A stretch of 64,000 bases of DNA from Nocardia nova (lineage in GTDB: Bacteria > Actinomycetota > Actinomycetes > Mycobacteriales > Mycobacteriaceae): the NCBI RefSeq assembly GCF_002933465.1, contig NZ_PSZE01000030.1:20330-84329 (forward strand), given 5' to 3'. Below, piece by piece: positions 9,501-17,019 of the stretch. Made by a program: the position numbers and the translations under genes. The notes under the pieces were generated by a model. It was given only the letters and a program-made list of their open reading frames with translations. It ran no database searches and was not told the origin of the DNA. Numbering within the stretch: the stretch's first letter is position 1; each line of letters opens with the position of its first letter.

Positions 9501-9992
9501 GATCATCAGGCCGATCACCGTGAGGTGGACGAACAGCGCGGCGAGCGCGTGCGGATCCTGCTCCTCGGCGAAATCCAGTCCGTTGGCGAGCGCGAACAGC
9601 GCCATGTACCCGACCACCAGCCACCAGGCGATGCGTTTACGGGAGGCCGTCGCGCCCGCGAGCAGACCGACGATCACCGCCCACATCAGGTTCGTGTCGG
9701 GCGCGTCGAAATAGTAGGCGTCGAGGTAGTGCCGTGGGACCGAGGTGATGTAGCGCAGGCCGGGCGAAATACTCCACAGCGCACACAGAACCGAGAACAC
9801 GCCGAGCACGAGGCCGACCAGATGGGGGACTTCGCTCAGCCGACCGTGGGCGCGATGCGGAACCGGTGACGAAGGTGATCTGCGGTCGCGCGAGTGGAGC
9901 TGGTCTTGCGTGGAAGTCACCGCACCAGTGTGCGGGCTGGGGCCGCTCGAGGGGAGAAGGCCACCGGGCGAGTCCTGCTCGTGCACGGTCAT
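6585..9992 (-). CDS. lysX: Bifunctional lysylphosphatidylglycerol synthase / lysyl-tRNA synthetase
   Basis: A 1135-residue fusion that charges tRNA-Lys and transfers lysine to phosphatidylglycerol, giving cationic lipids that protect against antimicrobial peptides. The N-terminal quarter holds about seven membrane segments. It is followed by an MprF-type soluble transferase domain (region of FATRRDKAVVFAPSGKAAIT), then an OB-fold anticodon-binding domain (GRLLRIRDHGGVTFATLRD), and a class II catalytic core (RIAPELYLKRLCVGG and GLGVGVDRVVML). The start is ATG at 9992, with AAAGGA nine bases upstream; a longer in-frame extension lacks a binding site. Domain order and length match mycobacterial LysX. 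A separate housekeeping lysS is presumably elsewhere. Confidence 0.95.
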   Translation of the reverse strand: MTVHEQDSPGGLLPSSGPSPHTGAVTSTQDQLHSRDRRSPSSPVPHRAHGRLSEVPHLVGLVLGVFSVLCALWSISPGLRYITSVPRHYLDAYYFDAPDTNLMWAVIVGLLAGATASRKRIAWWLVVGYMALFALANGLDFAEEQDPHALAALFVHLTVIGLMIAAWPEFYTRVRRGAVWKALGVLVSGLVISSLLGWGLVELFPGSLPRGAQRPLWAISRVTATILVADNNFDGHPPHVVNLLLGLFGAVALLAAALVLFRSQRASNAMTGLDESAVRGLLARSDVEDSLGYFATRRDKAVVFAPSGKAAITYRVELGVCLASGDPIGVREAWPQAIDAWLRLADEYGWAPAVMGAGELGATAYRRAGLSALRLGDEAILDTRSFSLAGPEMKQVRQAANRLHKQGFTIRVRRHSELSPDEMAQMIARADSWRDTETERGFSMALGRLGDRLDGDSLLVEALDRDGRVWGMLSLVPWGRSGVSLDVMRRDAKGPNGIMEFMISQLALTSEQYGITRVSLNFAVFRSVFEEGSRIGAGPVLRLWRSVLMFFSRWWQLEALYRSNVKYQPQWVPRFFIFEEGRQLPRVVLASALAEGFLPRFGKQPDASTHTGLHSAVPPAITGLHADGSPPEAPPSALEQAAARRPEQVRVRMDKVRRLESADIDAYPVAYAPTHSIADARRSPKGTTVRVCGRLLRIRDHGGVTFATLRDWSGDIQILIDRGRVGERRSSSFGEYFDLGDLIEVSGQIGASRRGELSLLAQDWRMIGKCLHPLPDKWRGLADPEARVRQRYVDMTINVEAREVLAKRSAVVRSLRDTLNGWGFLEVETPVLQQVHGGANAAPFRTHINAYDLDLYLRIAPELYLKRLCVGGMEKVFELGRVFRNEGVDYSHNPEFTILEAYEAHSDYERMMHACRQLIQNAAIAANGACVALRPGADGTLTEVDISGDWPVRTVHGAISEAVGETVTPDTPVDRLRLLCDKVEVPYQPGWDAGQIVLEMYEHLVEGRTQEPTFYIDFPTSVSPLTRAHRRIDGVAERWDLVAWGVELGTAYSELTNPIEQRRRLTEQSLLAAGGDPEAMELDEDFLEALEFAMPPTGGLGVGVDRVVMLITGRSIRETLPFPLVKPRTGQGEGR

Positions 9993-10076
9993 ATTCGATC
10001 CTTTCGCCGGACCCCGGTGCCGACCGCAACGGGGGCGGCGTGCGGCCCGCCGAGCGCGGCGGTAAAGATGTAACCC

Positions 10077-10298
10077 ATGTCGGATCCAGTCGATGTGCCG
10101 ATCGAAGACGAAGTCATTCGACTCGGGCAATTCCTGAAGCTGGCCAATCTCATCGACAGCGGGTCGGAGGCCAAGACCGTGATCGCCGCCGGCCTCGTGC
10201 GTGTCAACGACGAGGTGGAACTACGGCGGGGCCGCCAGCTCCATGCCGGAGACGTGGTCGCACTCGCCGGCCACCGAGTGCGGGTGGCAGGCGGATAG
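10077..10298 (+). CDS. Small S4-domain RNA-binding protein
   Basis: A 73-residue protein that is essentially one S4 domain: IRLGQFLKLANLIDSGSEAK, followed by GLVRVNDEVELRRGRQLHAGD. S4 domains bind structured RNA, often rRNA or stalled-ribosome tRNA, and this short free-standing form resembles the YaaA/YbcJ group. It starts at ATG 10077 with a weak upstream ribosome site. It is divergent from lysX across 84 bases, which must hold both promoters. No specific partner can be named. Confidence 0.88.
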   Translation: MSDPVDVPIEDEVIRLGQFLKLANLIDSGSEAKTVIAAGLVRVNDEVELRRGRQLHAGDVVALAGHRVRVAGG

Positions 10299-10341
10299 TT
10301 CAGCAGGCGCACGGCCGGCCGGCCCGGCGGCGATCGGCGAT

Positions 10342-10827
10342 TCATTCCGCGCGGACGACGACCCCGTCGTGATCGCTGTAGAGCATCTCGCCCGGAACGA
10401 AGGTGACGCCGCCGAATTCGACCGGCACATCGCGTTCGCCGGATCCGGTCTGCGTGCTCTTGCGCGGATTGGTGCCCAGCGCCTTGATACCGATGGGCAG
10501 GGTGCGCAGAATCGCCGAATCGCGGACGCCGCCGTTGATCACGACGCCGGACCAGCCGTTGTCGACTCCGCGGCCGGCTATCACGTCACCGACGAGGGCG
10601 GTGTGGATGCTCGCGCCGCCGTCCACGACCAGCACACGTCCTTCACCGGGTTCGCTGAGAGTCTGCTTGACCAACAGATTGTCCTGGAAGCAGCGAATGG
10701 TGACGATGCGCCCGCTGAACACCGGATTGCCGCCGAACTGCGTGAATTGCGTATCGCAGCTACGAATCTCCGGGCCGATCTCATCGGCGAGGTCGGCGGT
10801 TGCCACTAGGTTTGCTGAATCGGTCAC
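10342..10827 (-). CDS. rraA: Ribonuclease E activity regulator RraA family protein
   Basis: A 161-residue RraA/MenG-like protein, the usual length. The pattern VTDSANLVATADLADEIG at the start, VVDGGASIHTALVGD and the ring-shaped-family motif GWSGVVINGGVRDSAIL are characteristic. In gamma-proteobacteria RraA inhibits RNase E by direct binding; related proteins are aldolases or decarboxylases, so the activity in this organism is not certain. The start is GTG at 10827; the frame further upstream is shadow coding of the next gene. It is convergent with the S4 gene and follows the SRPBCC gene on the same strand. Confidence 0.9.
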   Translation of the reverse strand: MTDSANLVATADLADEIGPEIRSCDTQFTQFGGNPVFSGRIVTIRCFQDNLLVKQTLSEPGEGRVLVVDGGASIHTALVGDVIAGRGVDNGWSGVVINGGVRDSAILRTLPIGIKALGTNPRKSTQTGSGERDVPVEFGGVTFVPGEMLYSDHDGVVVRAE

Positions 10828-10898
10828 CAAATAAGCTTGCCATGCGGGCGGCGATCGAATCCTGAGACCTTCGCCGCGTGACGCGGGGCCCGGCCGGT

Positions 10899-11357
10899 TC
10901 AGCTGTCGAGGGTGCGCTGATACTCCGCGATCTTGGTCGTCAGATTGTGGGCGGTGTGTTTGACCGACAGTTTGACGAACGGCTCGATGGTCTTGCCCAG
11001 CACCTTGCCCGCGAGTCCGCCCGGCACCCGGTATTCGATGATGGCGTCCACCGTGCAGTCGCGGTCGCCGCGGGGGTGGAACAGGAAGGTCGATTCGATC
11101 TCGAATCCCGTCACGGCCTTCACCGCGATCGCGACGTTCTTCTCCCAGCGCACGATCTGCAGCCGGGAGGTCAGCGAGGCGGGGCCCAGTTTGATCTCGG
11201 TGTCGAACGTCGCGCCCAGCCCGGCCACCTGATCGGTGATCGGGCGGAAGGAATGGACCTCGGTGACGAATTCCGGCAGATGGCGATAGTCGTTGACATA
11301 GTCGAACGCGGTCTCGGCCGGCGCGGCGCAATCGGCCACGATCTTCACTGCGGTCAT
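10899..11357 (-). CDS. SRPBCC (START-like) family protein
   Basis: A 152-residue helix-grip protein starting at ATG 11357 (MTAVKIVADCAAPAETAFDY). The N-terminal pattern with PAETAFDYVNDYRHLPEF is typical of the polyketide cyclase/START-like family, which binds hydrophobic ligands in a central cavity. The C-terminal helix is amphipathic (VKLSVKHTAHNLTTKIAEYQ). No catalytic signature is visible, so the ligand and role are unknown. It is spaced 71 bases upstream of rraA on the same strand. Confidence 0.8.
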   Translation of the reverse strand: MTAVKIVADCAAPAETAFDYVNDYRHLPEFVTEVHSFRPITDQVAGLGATFDTEIKLGPASLTSRLQIVRWEKNVAIAVKAVTGFEIESTFLFHPRGDRDCTVDAIIEYRVPGGLAGKVLGKTIEPFVKLSVKHTAHNLTTKIAEYQRTLDS

Positions 11358-11446
11358 GCAGTAACAGTAACGTGTTGCAGTCCGGCCCGGACCGGATGTA
11401 ATTGCTATCACTCCAGTTCGGAGGCCTGTCCGGCCCGGGCTCGGAC

Positions 11447-12388
11447 TCAGGCGGTCACCGCCAGCGTCGCCGCCAAACCGAACACCGCCGCCATCGCCAC
11501 GACCTCGATCAAGGCCCGGCGCAGCGAGGAGTCCGCACTCATCCGGTGGTCGGTGGCCACCGGAACCCAGCTGCGCCGCCACCACCAGCCGAGGCCGAGC
11601 AGTGCGACGGCCATGACCGTCTTCGCGAGCAGGATGCGGCCGTACCCGGTATCGACCAGGGCGGCCGGACCGCCGAGCCGGACCAGCCCGTTCACCACGC
11701 CGGTCACCGTCACCGCGGCCACCGCGGGCAGCGCCCAGCCGGAATAACGCGGCAGGATCACCGCCCATTCACCGCGGGTGCGCACGACCAGCGCCAGCGC
11801 CAGCAGCAGACCGAACCAGACGGCGGCGGCGAGAGCGTGGACCGCGGCCAGTACCGAGCCCAGCGTCTGCTGCGACATATGGCCGGTGATCGGGCGCAGC
11901 ACCAGCGTCACCGCGGCGAAGACCAGCACCAGGTCGGTGGTCGCGCGGTCCGGTCGCCGAAACGCCAGCGTGCTGTAGCAAGCGACCGCCGCGGTGCCGA
12001 TCAGCACGGCGATGCCGATCTGGCCCCCGCTGACATGCGCGAGGTAGTCACCGAAATCACCGGCGCGCAACCGGGTCAGCGGTACCCCGACCACCTCCGC
12101 GGCCTCGGCGGCCAGCAGCACGAATTCCGCGACCGCCCAGAGGCCGCCGAAGACGGCCAGCAGCCGCCACGCGGGCCGCAGCCGGTCGTGCAGGCGTGGC
12201 AGCGCGGCCAGGCCGACAACCGTCGCGCCCAGCCCGTCGGCCAGGGTGCGCACCGGCGCCTCGGCCTGGACCGGATCGGGTGCGGCGAGCGCCCATCCGG
12301 CGGCGGCACCGACGAGGGCGGCCGGGACGACCAGCAGCAGTGCGTAACGCAGTGCGGTCGATCTGCTGCCGGCCGTCCCCGGCCTCAT
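11447..12388 (-). CDS. copD: Copper resistance D family membrane protein
   Basis: A 313-residue integral membrane protein with about eight hydrophobic helices, matching the CopD family that moves copper across the cytoplasmic membrane. Candidate metal ligands in or near membrane segments include the histidine and methionine of ITGHMSQQTLG and the histidine in VLAAVHALAAAVWFG. The start ATG at 12388 overlaps the copC stop by four bases (ATGA), so the two are translationally coupled; the longer upstream extension is copC sequence in another frame. It is the last gene of a four-gene copper-handling operon. Confidence 0.9.
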   Translation of the reverse strand: MRPGTAGSRSTALRYALLLVVPAALVGAAAGWALAAPDPVQAEAPVRTLADGLGATVVGLAALPRLHDRLRPAWRLLAVFGGLWAVAEFVLLAAEAAEVVGVPLTRLRAGDFGDYLAHVSGGQIGIAVLIGTAAVACYSTLAFRRPDRATTDLVLVFAAVTLVLRPITGHMSQQTLGSVLAAVHALAAAVWFGLLLALALVVRTRGEWAVILPRYSGWALPAVAAVTVTGVVNGLVRLGGPAALVDTGYGRILLAKTVMAVALLGLGWWWRRSWVPVATDHRMSADSSLRRALIEVVAMAAVFGLAATLAVTA

Positions 12389-12942
12389 GGTTTGCCGCCG
12401 CTGCCCGGCCGTCGGGAGCGACCGCCGAACAGCGCGAAGGCCAGTCCACCGCCGAACAGCACGACCGCGGCCACAATGAACACCCACAGCGGTACGCCCC
12501 CGGAATCGCCGCCGCCGCCGGAGTTGCCGCTCTTGGCGTCGGCCTTGGGCCCCGGTGTCCCGTGGCCGGGCGTGGTCAGCTCGAAACTGCGGGTGCCGCT
12601 GATCGGATGGCCGTCGGCGGAGGTGACCCGGTACGCCATCGTGTAGGTGCCGGCCGGGCCGAGGTCACCGACCTCGACGCTGACGGTCGGGCCGTCCACC
12701 ACCGGCTTCCCTTTCGACCACAGATTCCCGTCCGGGCCGACGACGGTCAGCGACGGGAAACTCGGCTGCAGATTCTCGTTGAAGGTGATACTCACTCGCG
12801 CCGGACCGGTCTCGACTTTCGCGCCGTCGGCGGGGTCGGTGGATACCACCGTCGAATGCGCGGCGGCCGGGCCCGCGACCGTGATCGTCAGTCCGCCCAG
12901 CGCCAGCGCGCCGACCAGGGCGAACAGGATGCGGCGCATCAT
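12385..12942 (-). CDS. copC: Copper-binding CopC family protein
   Basis: A 185-residue exported protein. After the signal peptide (cleavage near GPAAA) the mature N-terminus is HSTVVSTDPADGAKV, where the first histidine is the classical CopC copper ligand. A second histidine lies in TSADGHPISG. A glycine/serine linker leads to a C-terminal membrane anchor (VPLWVFIVAAVVLFGG), as in Gram-positive CopC proteins. Copper is bound outside the membrane and presumably passed to CopD. The start at 12942 overlaps the ycnI stop, and the end overlaps copD. Confidence 0.93.
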   Translation of the reverse strand: MMRRILFALVGALALGGLTITVAGPAAAHSTVVSTDPADGAKVETGPARVSITFNENLQPSFPSLTVVGPDGNLWSKGKPVVDGPTVSVEVGDLGPAGTYTMAYRVTSADGHPISGTRSFELTTPGHGTPGPKADAKSGNSGGGGDSGGVPLWVFIVAAVVLFGGGLAFALFGGRSRRPGSGGKP

Positions 12943-13616
12943 GCGCGCCGGCTCCGGATCAGGCTGCCGAGTCCGAGCGCGGCACCGAGGGCGCCGAGAA
13001 CCAGTCCGATACCACCCAGCCAGCGCGCGGTGTTGTCGGAGTCGGACTCGTCGCCGGCGGACTTGTCGCCGGTAGCGCTCGACATGCCGGCGTGATCGTC
13101 GTCGGATCCGGCGGCGGCCAGCGTGATGCTCGGAGCGGGATGCTCGGGTTCGTCGCCGCCGGCGGGCATGGGCTCGTTCCAGTTGACGACCTTGCCGTCG
13201 CTGTAGGTCTGAGTGGCCGGGAAGTTGATCTTGTCCTGCTTGGGCAGGGGTCCGACCGAGACGGCGAAGCGCTGGAACTGCTCGGGGGTGATGCCGGGAG
13301 TGCCCGGGTTGGCGGTCCAGGTCACGGAGGTGAACTGGTTCTTGTCGTTCTTCTCGGTTTTGGGGGTCCAGCCCGGAACGGGTTCGGTGCGGGCCGCGGA
13401 CAGTTGCGGCAGCGCGACGGTCAGCTTGGTGGTGGACGCCGTCGCCGATTCGGTCGGCACGCGGAAGGTGATGACGGCGTAACCGCCCTGGGCCGCGCCG
13501 GGCGCGTCGGCGGTGACGTGCGCGGCCGCGGTGCCGGAGGCCAGCAGGGCGAGACCGGCGGCGGCGCCCGTGGCGAGCAGGGCGCGCGACAGTGAGATGG
13601 ACATGCGTGAACTCAC
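12939..13616 (-). CDS. YcnI family copper-associated surface protein
   Basis: A 225-residue YcnI/DUF1775 protein. Its signal peptide ends at SGTAAA, so the mature chain starts HVTADAPGAAQGGYAVITFR, with the N-terminal histidine that binds copper in this family. A tryptophan in the core (TEPVPGWTPKTE) is also conserved. It ends in a transmembrane anchor with a short basic tail. The start is taken as GTG 13616 because GAGAAAG lies upstream; ATG 13604 lacks such a site. It is coupled to copC by a TGA/ATG overlap. Confidence 0.9.
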   Translation of the reverse strand: MSSRMSISLSRALLATGAAAGLALLASGTAAAHVTADAPGAAQGGYAVITFRVPTESATASTTKLTVALPQLSAARTEPVPGWTPKTEKNDKNQFTSVTWTANPGTPGITPEQFQRFAVSVGPLPKQDKINFPATQTYSDGKVVNWNEPMPAGGDEPEHPAPSITLAAAGSDDDHAGMSSATGDKSAGDESDSDNTARWLGGIGLVLGALGAALGLGSLIRSRRA

Positions 13617-13679
13617 AATGGGTGACTTTCTCGGTACTCGGCGAAATGCCTGAGGAATTGCCTGTGATGGAGGATCGGT

Positions 13680-14285
13680 TCAGGCGAGTACCGGGGGTGC
13701 GCGGGAGCCGAGGGCGCCGGCGCGCCATTGCTGCCACGGTTGCCGTGCGGAGGTCCGCCACCGGGGCGTGGCGAGATCGACCGGCGGTCGCGGGCGGGTG
13801 GTGACGGCCCGGACCGATCGGGAGACAGCGGCATACAGCCGTTCCACGGCCACGATCAGCACCGCACACACCACGGTGGCGAGCGTGTGCGCCAGTGTCA
13901 TCCAGCTGCTCGGGAAGACCGAGATCAGGCCGGAAAGGCCGCTCCCGCACGATGTTTCACCGGGTCGATGGGTGGGCAACAGGCTCAGCGTGATATGCGA
14001 AACCGCCTGCCCGCCACCGAGTGCCGCCAGGACGCCGGTCCGGCCACGTGCACCGCCGGTGGACGGCAGCATCGACGCGAAGGTTCCGGTGGCCGCCGCG
14101 CTCAGCAGCAGCAGCGCCAGCGTCGCCGAGCCGGGATAGCCGCCGTCGGCCCATCCGTGCGCGGCCACCGCGAGGACCACCACCGCCCCACCGACCAGCC
14201 CGCCCCGCAGCCCATCGATGCCCGGCCGCCGGACCGCTCGCCGGGAAGGCGGGGATCCGGTCGCGGGCCGGGCACGATGCAGCAT
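13680..14285 (-). CDS. Membrane protein of the copper operon
   Basis: A 201-residue protein with about four predicted membrane helices, for example GGLVGGAVVVLAVAAHG, ATLALLLLSAAATG and the segment around WMTLAHTLATVVCAVLIVAV, and a basic cytoplasmic tail. Histidines lie near the helices (AVSHITLSLLPTH). No domain family is recognised. It is 63 bases upstream of ycnI on the same strand, in the position where similar unnamed membrane proteins occur in related actinobacterial ycnI-copC-copD clusters. A role in copper homeostasis is inferred from context only. Confidence 0.7.
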   Translation of the reverse strand: MLHRARPATGSPPSRRAVRRPGIDGLRGGLVGGAVVVLAVAAHGWADGGYPGSATLALLLLSAAATGTFASMLPSTGGARGRTGVLAALGGGQAVSHITLSLLPTHRPGETSCGSGLSGLISVFPSSWMTLAHTLATVVCAVLIVAVERLYAAVSRSVRAVTTRPRPPVDLATPRWRTSARQPWQQWRAGALGSRAPPVLA

Positions 14286-14299
14286 GGCGAAACGGTCGG

Positions 14300-14941
14300 T
14301 CAGTGCACGCCGAGGCGCGCGAGGATATCGGCTTCGACGCCGGACAGTTCGTGCGAAATGGAGTTGTGCACCGCACGCCGGCGCGGCGTGGGCATCTGCT
14401 CGGCGGTGCGCACGGCAGCGGACAGGCTGGCGAGCCGGTCGCGGGTGGCGGCCACGAACTTCTGCGTCTCGCCGCTCTTGTCACCGGAGTTCTCGATACC
14501 GGCCAGGGTCGATTCGACACCGGTGATGCGGGCCTGCAGACGGGCGCCGTGGCCGGTGAAGTCGCCCAGTTCGCCGATGCCGATACCCAGCCGATGGGCG
14601 CGGCGGGTGTCGATCTGACCGCGGATGAAAGTGGCGGCCCGGTAGGCCAGCGGCGCCAGCACCGGCACCAGCACGCGCGCCACGCCCAGATACTTCTTCA
14701 CCTGACTCGCGGTGAGCAGTTCGCGGTCGGCGCGTTCGGCGGTCTTGAGGGCTGCCTTCTCCTCTGCCTTCAAGGTCGCGATCTGAGCCTTCGCCACCTC
14801 GCGCTGGGTGCGGAGTTCGGCGCGCTGGCGTTTGCGTTCGTTGCGGGCGCCGAGCTTGGCCTCCATCGCGGCCTTGTGCTTGAGGGCTTTCGCCTCGGCT
14901 TTGCGGTCCGCACGCCGCTTGCGCTTGGTGAACAACCCCAT
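14300..14941 (-). CDS. Coiled-coil protein of unknown function (DUF6474-like)
   Basis: A 213-residue protein. The first 95 residues are almost all lysine, arginine, alanine and glutamate (MGLFTKRKRRADRKAEAKAL onward) and should form a long basic helix or coiled coil. A hydrophobic stretch (ARVLVPVLAPLAYRAATFI) and a second helical half follow. I take ATG 14941 as the start because GGAGGG lies seven bases upstream; ATG 14971 is in frame without a comparable site. It resembles a conserved actinobacterial family of unknown function that I recall as DUF6474, not verified. It stands just upstream of the copper operon on the same strand. Confidence 0.65.
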   Translation of the reverse strand: MGLFTKRKRRADRKAEAKALKHKAAMEAKLGARNERKRQRAELRTQREVAKAQIATLKAEEKAALKTAERADRELLTASQVKKYLGVARVLVPVLAPLAYRAATFIRGQIDTRRAHRLGIGIGELGDFTGHGARLQARITGVESTLAGIENSGDKSGETQKFVAATRDRLASLSAAVRTAEQMPTPRRRAVHNSISHELSGVEADILARLGVH

Positions 14942-15171
14942 CGAAAGCCCTCCGTCACGAAGTTCCGTCATGCTGATATACCCACATGCCACACGGTTTG
15001 CGCCAACTGTAGCGGGATGCGGACCCGAGGGCGCCGCCGCGGCGGCCGGTCCGCGGTTCGGTTGCGTGGCGATCCGAGCCCGGGCCGCGCGAGTGCCGAG
15101 GTAGCGGCCCGCGTACACCCGGCACGCAGGCGGTTCGCGGGAGTGTCGGAGGTAGGGACCATACTGCTTAC

Positions 15172-17019
15172 GTGTATTCGGGCAGCGGCGACCGGGACGG
15201 TCGCGAGGAAGACGGCGGAGGCGACGAGCGGCGGGCTGCTGCTCGCCGAACCGTCGTAGTGCCCGCCGAAGTGGAACGGGCGCAGCAGGTTTCGGTTGAT
15301 ACGGCGAATATCTCGGCACCCGCCGAGGCCGGCGAGAATCCGCCGCGAATCGCCTACGTCGACGCGCGCGCACTGGTCGGATGCCGGCATCGGCTGCATC
15401 TGGACGCCACCCATCCGGAACGGCTGCTCGGGGTGCCCGAGGACGCGGGGGTCAAACAGCGCCGTGACGCCGCCACCGCGCATCGCTCGAAGGTCCGCGA
15501 CACACTCGTCGCCGCCGATCCGCAGGCGTGGGTGATCATCGATCCGGACCAGCACGCGAGCGGCCGCGCCGAGGCCACGCTGCGCGCGTGTTCGGAAGGA
15601 GCGCAGCGCATTTGGGGTGCGTTGCTGCCGCAGGAGTCCGATACCGGCCGTCGCGGCGGCTGCGAGATCCTGCTGCGCGACACCGATCGGGGCGGCTATA
15701 TCCCGATCATCGTGGTCAACCACAAGGTGACCGATCCGCGCCAGCCCGATCCGGCCGATTTCCACCCCACCACCTCCGGCCTGTACCACTGGGATCCGCG
15801 CCCCGACCGGCACGTCCGAGTCCGCACCCAACCGCGAGACCAGCAGCGGCTGGCCCATCTCTACCGGATGTTGCAGCGGCACGGGCTGGCCAGTCCCGCC
15901 CTGGTCGGCGGGGCGATCGGCTATCACTTCGACCGGATCCTGGTGCACGATCTGGGCCCGGTGCTCGACGAGTACGACCGGCGTTACGCCGACCGCATCG
16001 CGGTGGTGCGCGGGGAGCTGCCGACCGTGCCGTCGAAGGTGCCGGAATGCCGGCAGTGCCCGTGGTGGACCCGGGCGCCGATCGTCGAGCGAACGGGTAT
16101 CACCGAACCGCCCGCGGTGAGCTGTGAGGGCTGGCTGGCGGCCCATCGCGACGTCAGCCTCGTCGCACCCGGTTCCCGCGCCGAACTGCTGCGCCGCCAC
16201 GGCGTGCAGACCATCGACGACCTGGCCGAGTGGAGCGCGGACGAACCCGAGGACTGGCAGTACGAGCCGTTCGCCGAGACCGTGGTGACCGCGCGCGCCT
16301 GGATCTCGGGCGCGCCGCTGGTTCGCCGCGTGGATCGGGTGCGGGTCACCCGGGCCGACGTCGAGGTCGACGTCGACCTGGAGAGCTACCAGGAATACGG
16401 CGCCTACCTGTGGGGCACCCTGCTCGACGGTGTGTATCGCCCCTTCTTCACCTGGGACCCGCTGCCGACCGCCGACGAGGCCCGCTCGTTCGCCGAATTC
16501 TGGACCTGGTTGATGGCGGTACGCGCCGACGCGGCCGCGGCGGGTAAGACGTTCGCCGCCTACTGCTACTCACGCACCGCCGAGGACAAGTGGCTCTACG
16601 AATCGGCGCGCCGCTTCGCCGGACGGCCCGGGGTTCCCACCGAGGACGAGATCCGCGCCTTCGTCGACAGCCCGCAGTGGGTGGATATGTTCCAGGCGGT
16701 GTCGGAGCAGTTCATCTGCCCGAACGGCAAGGGACTCAAGAAGATCGCTCCGGTCGCCGGATTCGGCTGGCGCGACCCCGAGGCCGGCGGCGAGGCGTCG
16801 ATGAGCTGGTATCGCCTGGCGGTCGGCTACGACGGTGCGCCCGATCTGTCGCAGCGCACCCGGCTGCTGGAATACAACGAGGACGATGTGCGCGCGACTC
16901 AGGTGCTGCGGGAATGGATGGCGCCCGCGCAACCCCGCGCGCACAGCGCCGATGCCGAGGTTCCCGCGATGACCGACTTTCGCGAGCCACCCGCGATCCG
17001 TCGTAATATCTGCACGTGA
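15172..17019 (+). CDS. TM0106-type RecB-like nuclease with RNase H-like domain
   Basis: A protein of up to 615 residues of the TM0106 RecB-like family. The N-terminal part carries a PD-(D/E)XK-like nuclease region (EILLRDTDRGGYIPIIVVNH, then an invariant K in VTDPRQ context) and cysteines (ECRQCPWW and CEGW) suited to a Cas4/AddB-type iron-sulfur cluster. The C-terminal half is a YprB-like DEDDy exonuclease fold: VDVDLESYQEYGAYLWG, AYCYSRTAEDKWL and LEYNEDDVRATQVL. The GTG start at 15172 has no good ribosome site, and a shorter start is possible. The stop overlaps the htpG start by four bases (GTGA). A role in DNA processing is inferred from the domains. Confidence 0.8.
   Translation: MYSGSGDRDGREEDGGGDERRAAARRTVVVPAEVERAQQVSVDTANISAPAEAGENPPRIAYVDARALVGCRHRLHLDATHPERLLGVPEDAGVKQRRDAATAHRSKVRDTLVAADPQAWVIIDPDQHASGRAEATLRACSEGAQRIWGALLPQESDTGRRGGCEILLRDTDRGGYIPIIVVNHKVTDPRQPDPADFHPTTSGLYHWDPRPDRHVRVRTQPRDQQRLAHLYRMLQRHGLASPALVGGAIGYHFDRILVHDLGPVLDEYDRRYADRIAVVRGELPTVPSKVPECRQCPWWTRAPIVERTGITEPPAVSCEGWLAAHRDVSLVAPGSRAELLRRHGVQTIDDLAEWSADEPEDWQYEPFAETVVTARAWISGAPLVRRVDRVRVTRADVEVDVDLESYQEYGAYLWGTLLDGVYRPFFTWDPLPTADEARSFAEFWTWLMAVRADAAAAGKTFAAYCYSRTAEDKWLYESARRFAGRPGVPTEDEIRAFVDSPQWVDMFQAVSEQFICPNGKGLKKIAPVAGFGWRDPEAGGEASMSWYRLAVGYDGAPDLSQRTRLLEYNEDDVRATQVLREWMAPAQPRAHSADAEVPAMTDFREPPAIRRNICT

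Noticed and set aside
6984..9869. 961-codon open frame on the plus strand
   Set aside because: Antisense to lysX, low-complexity shadow composition, no recognisable motif.
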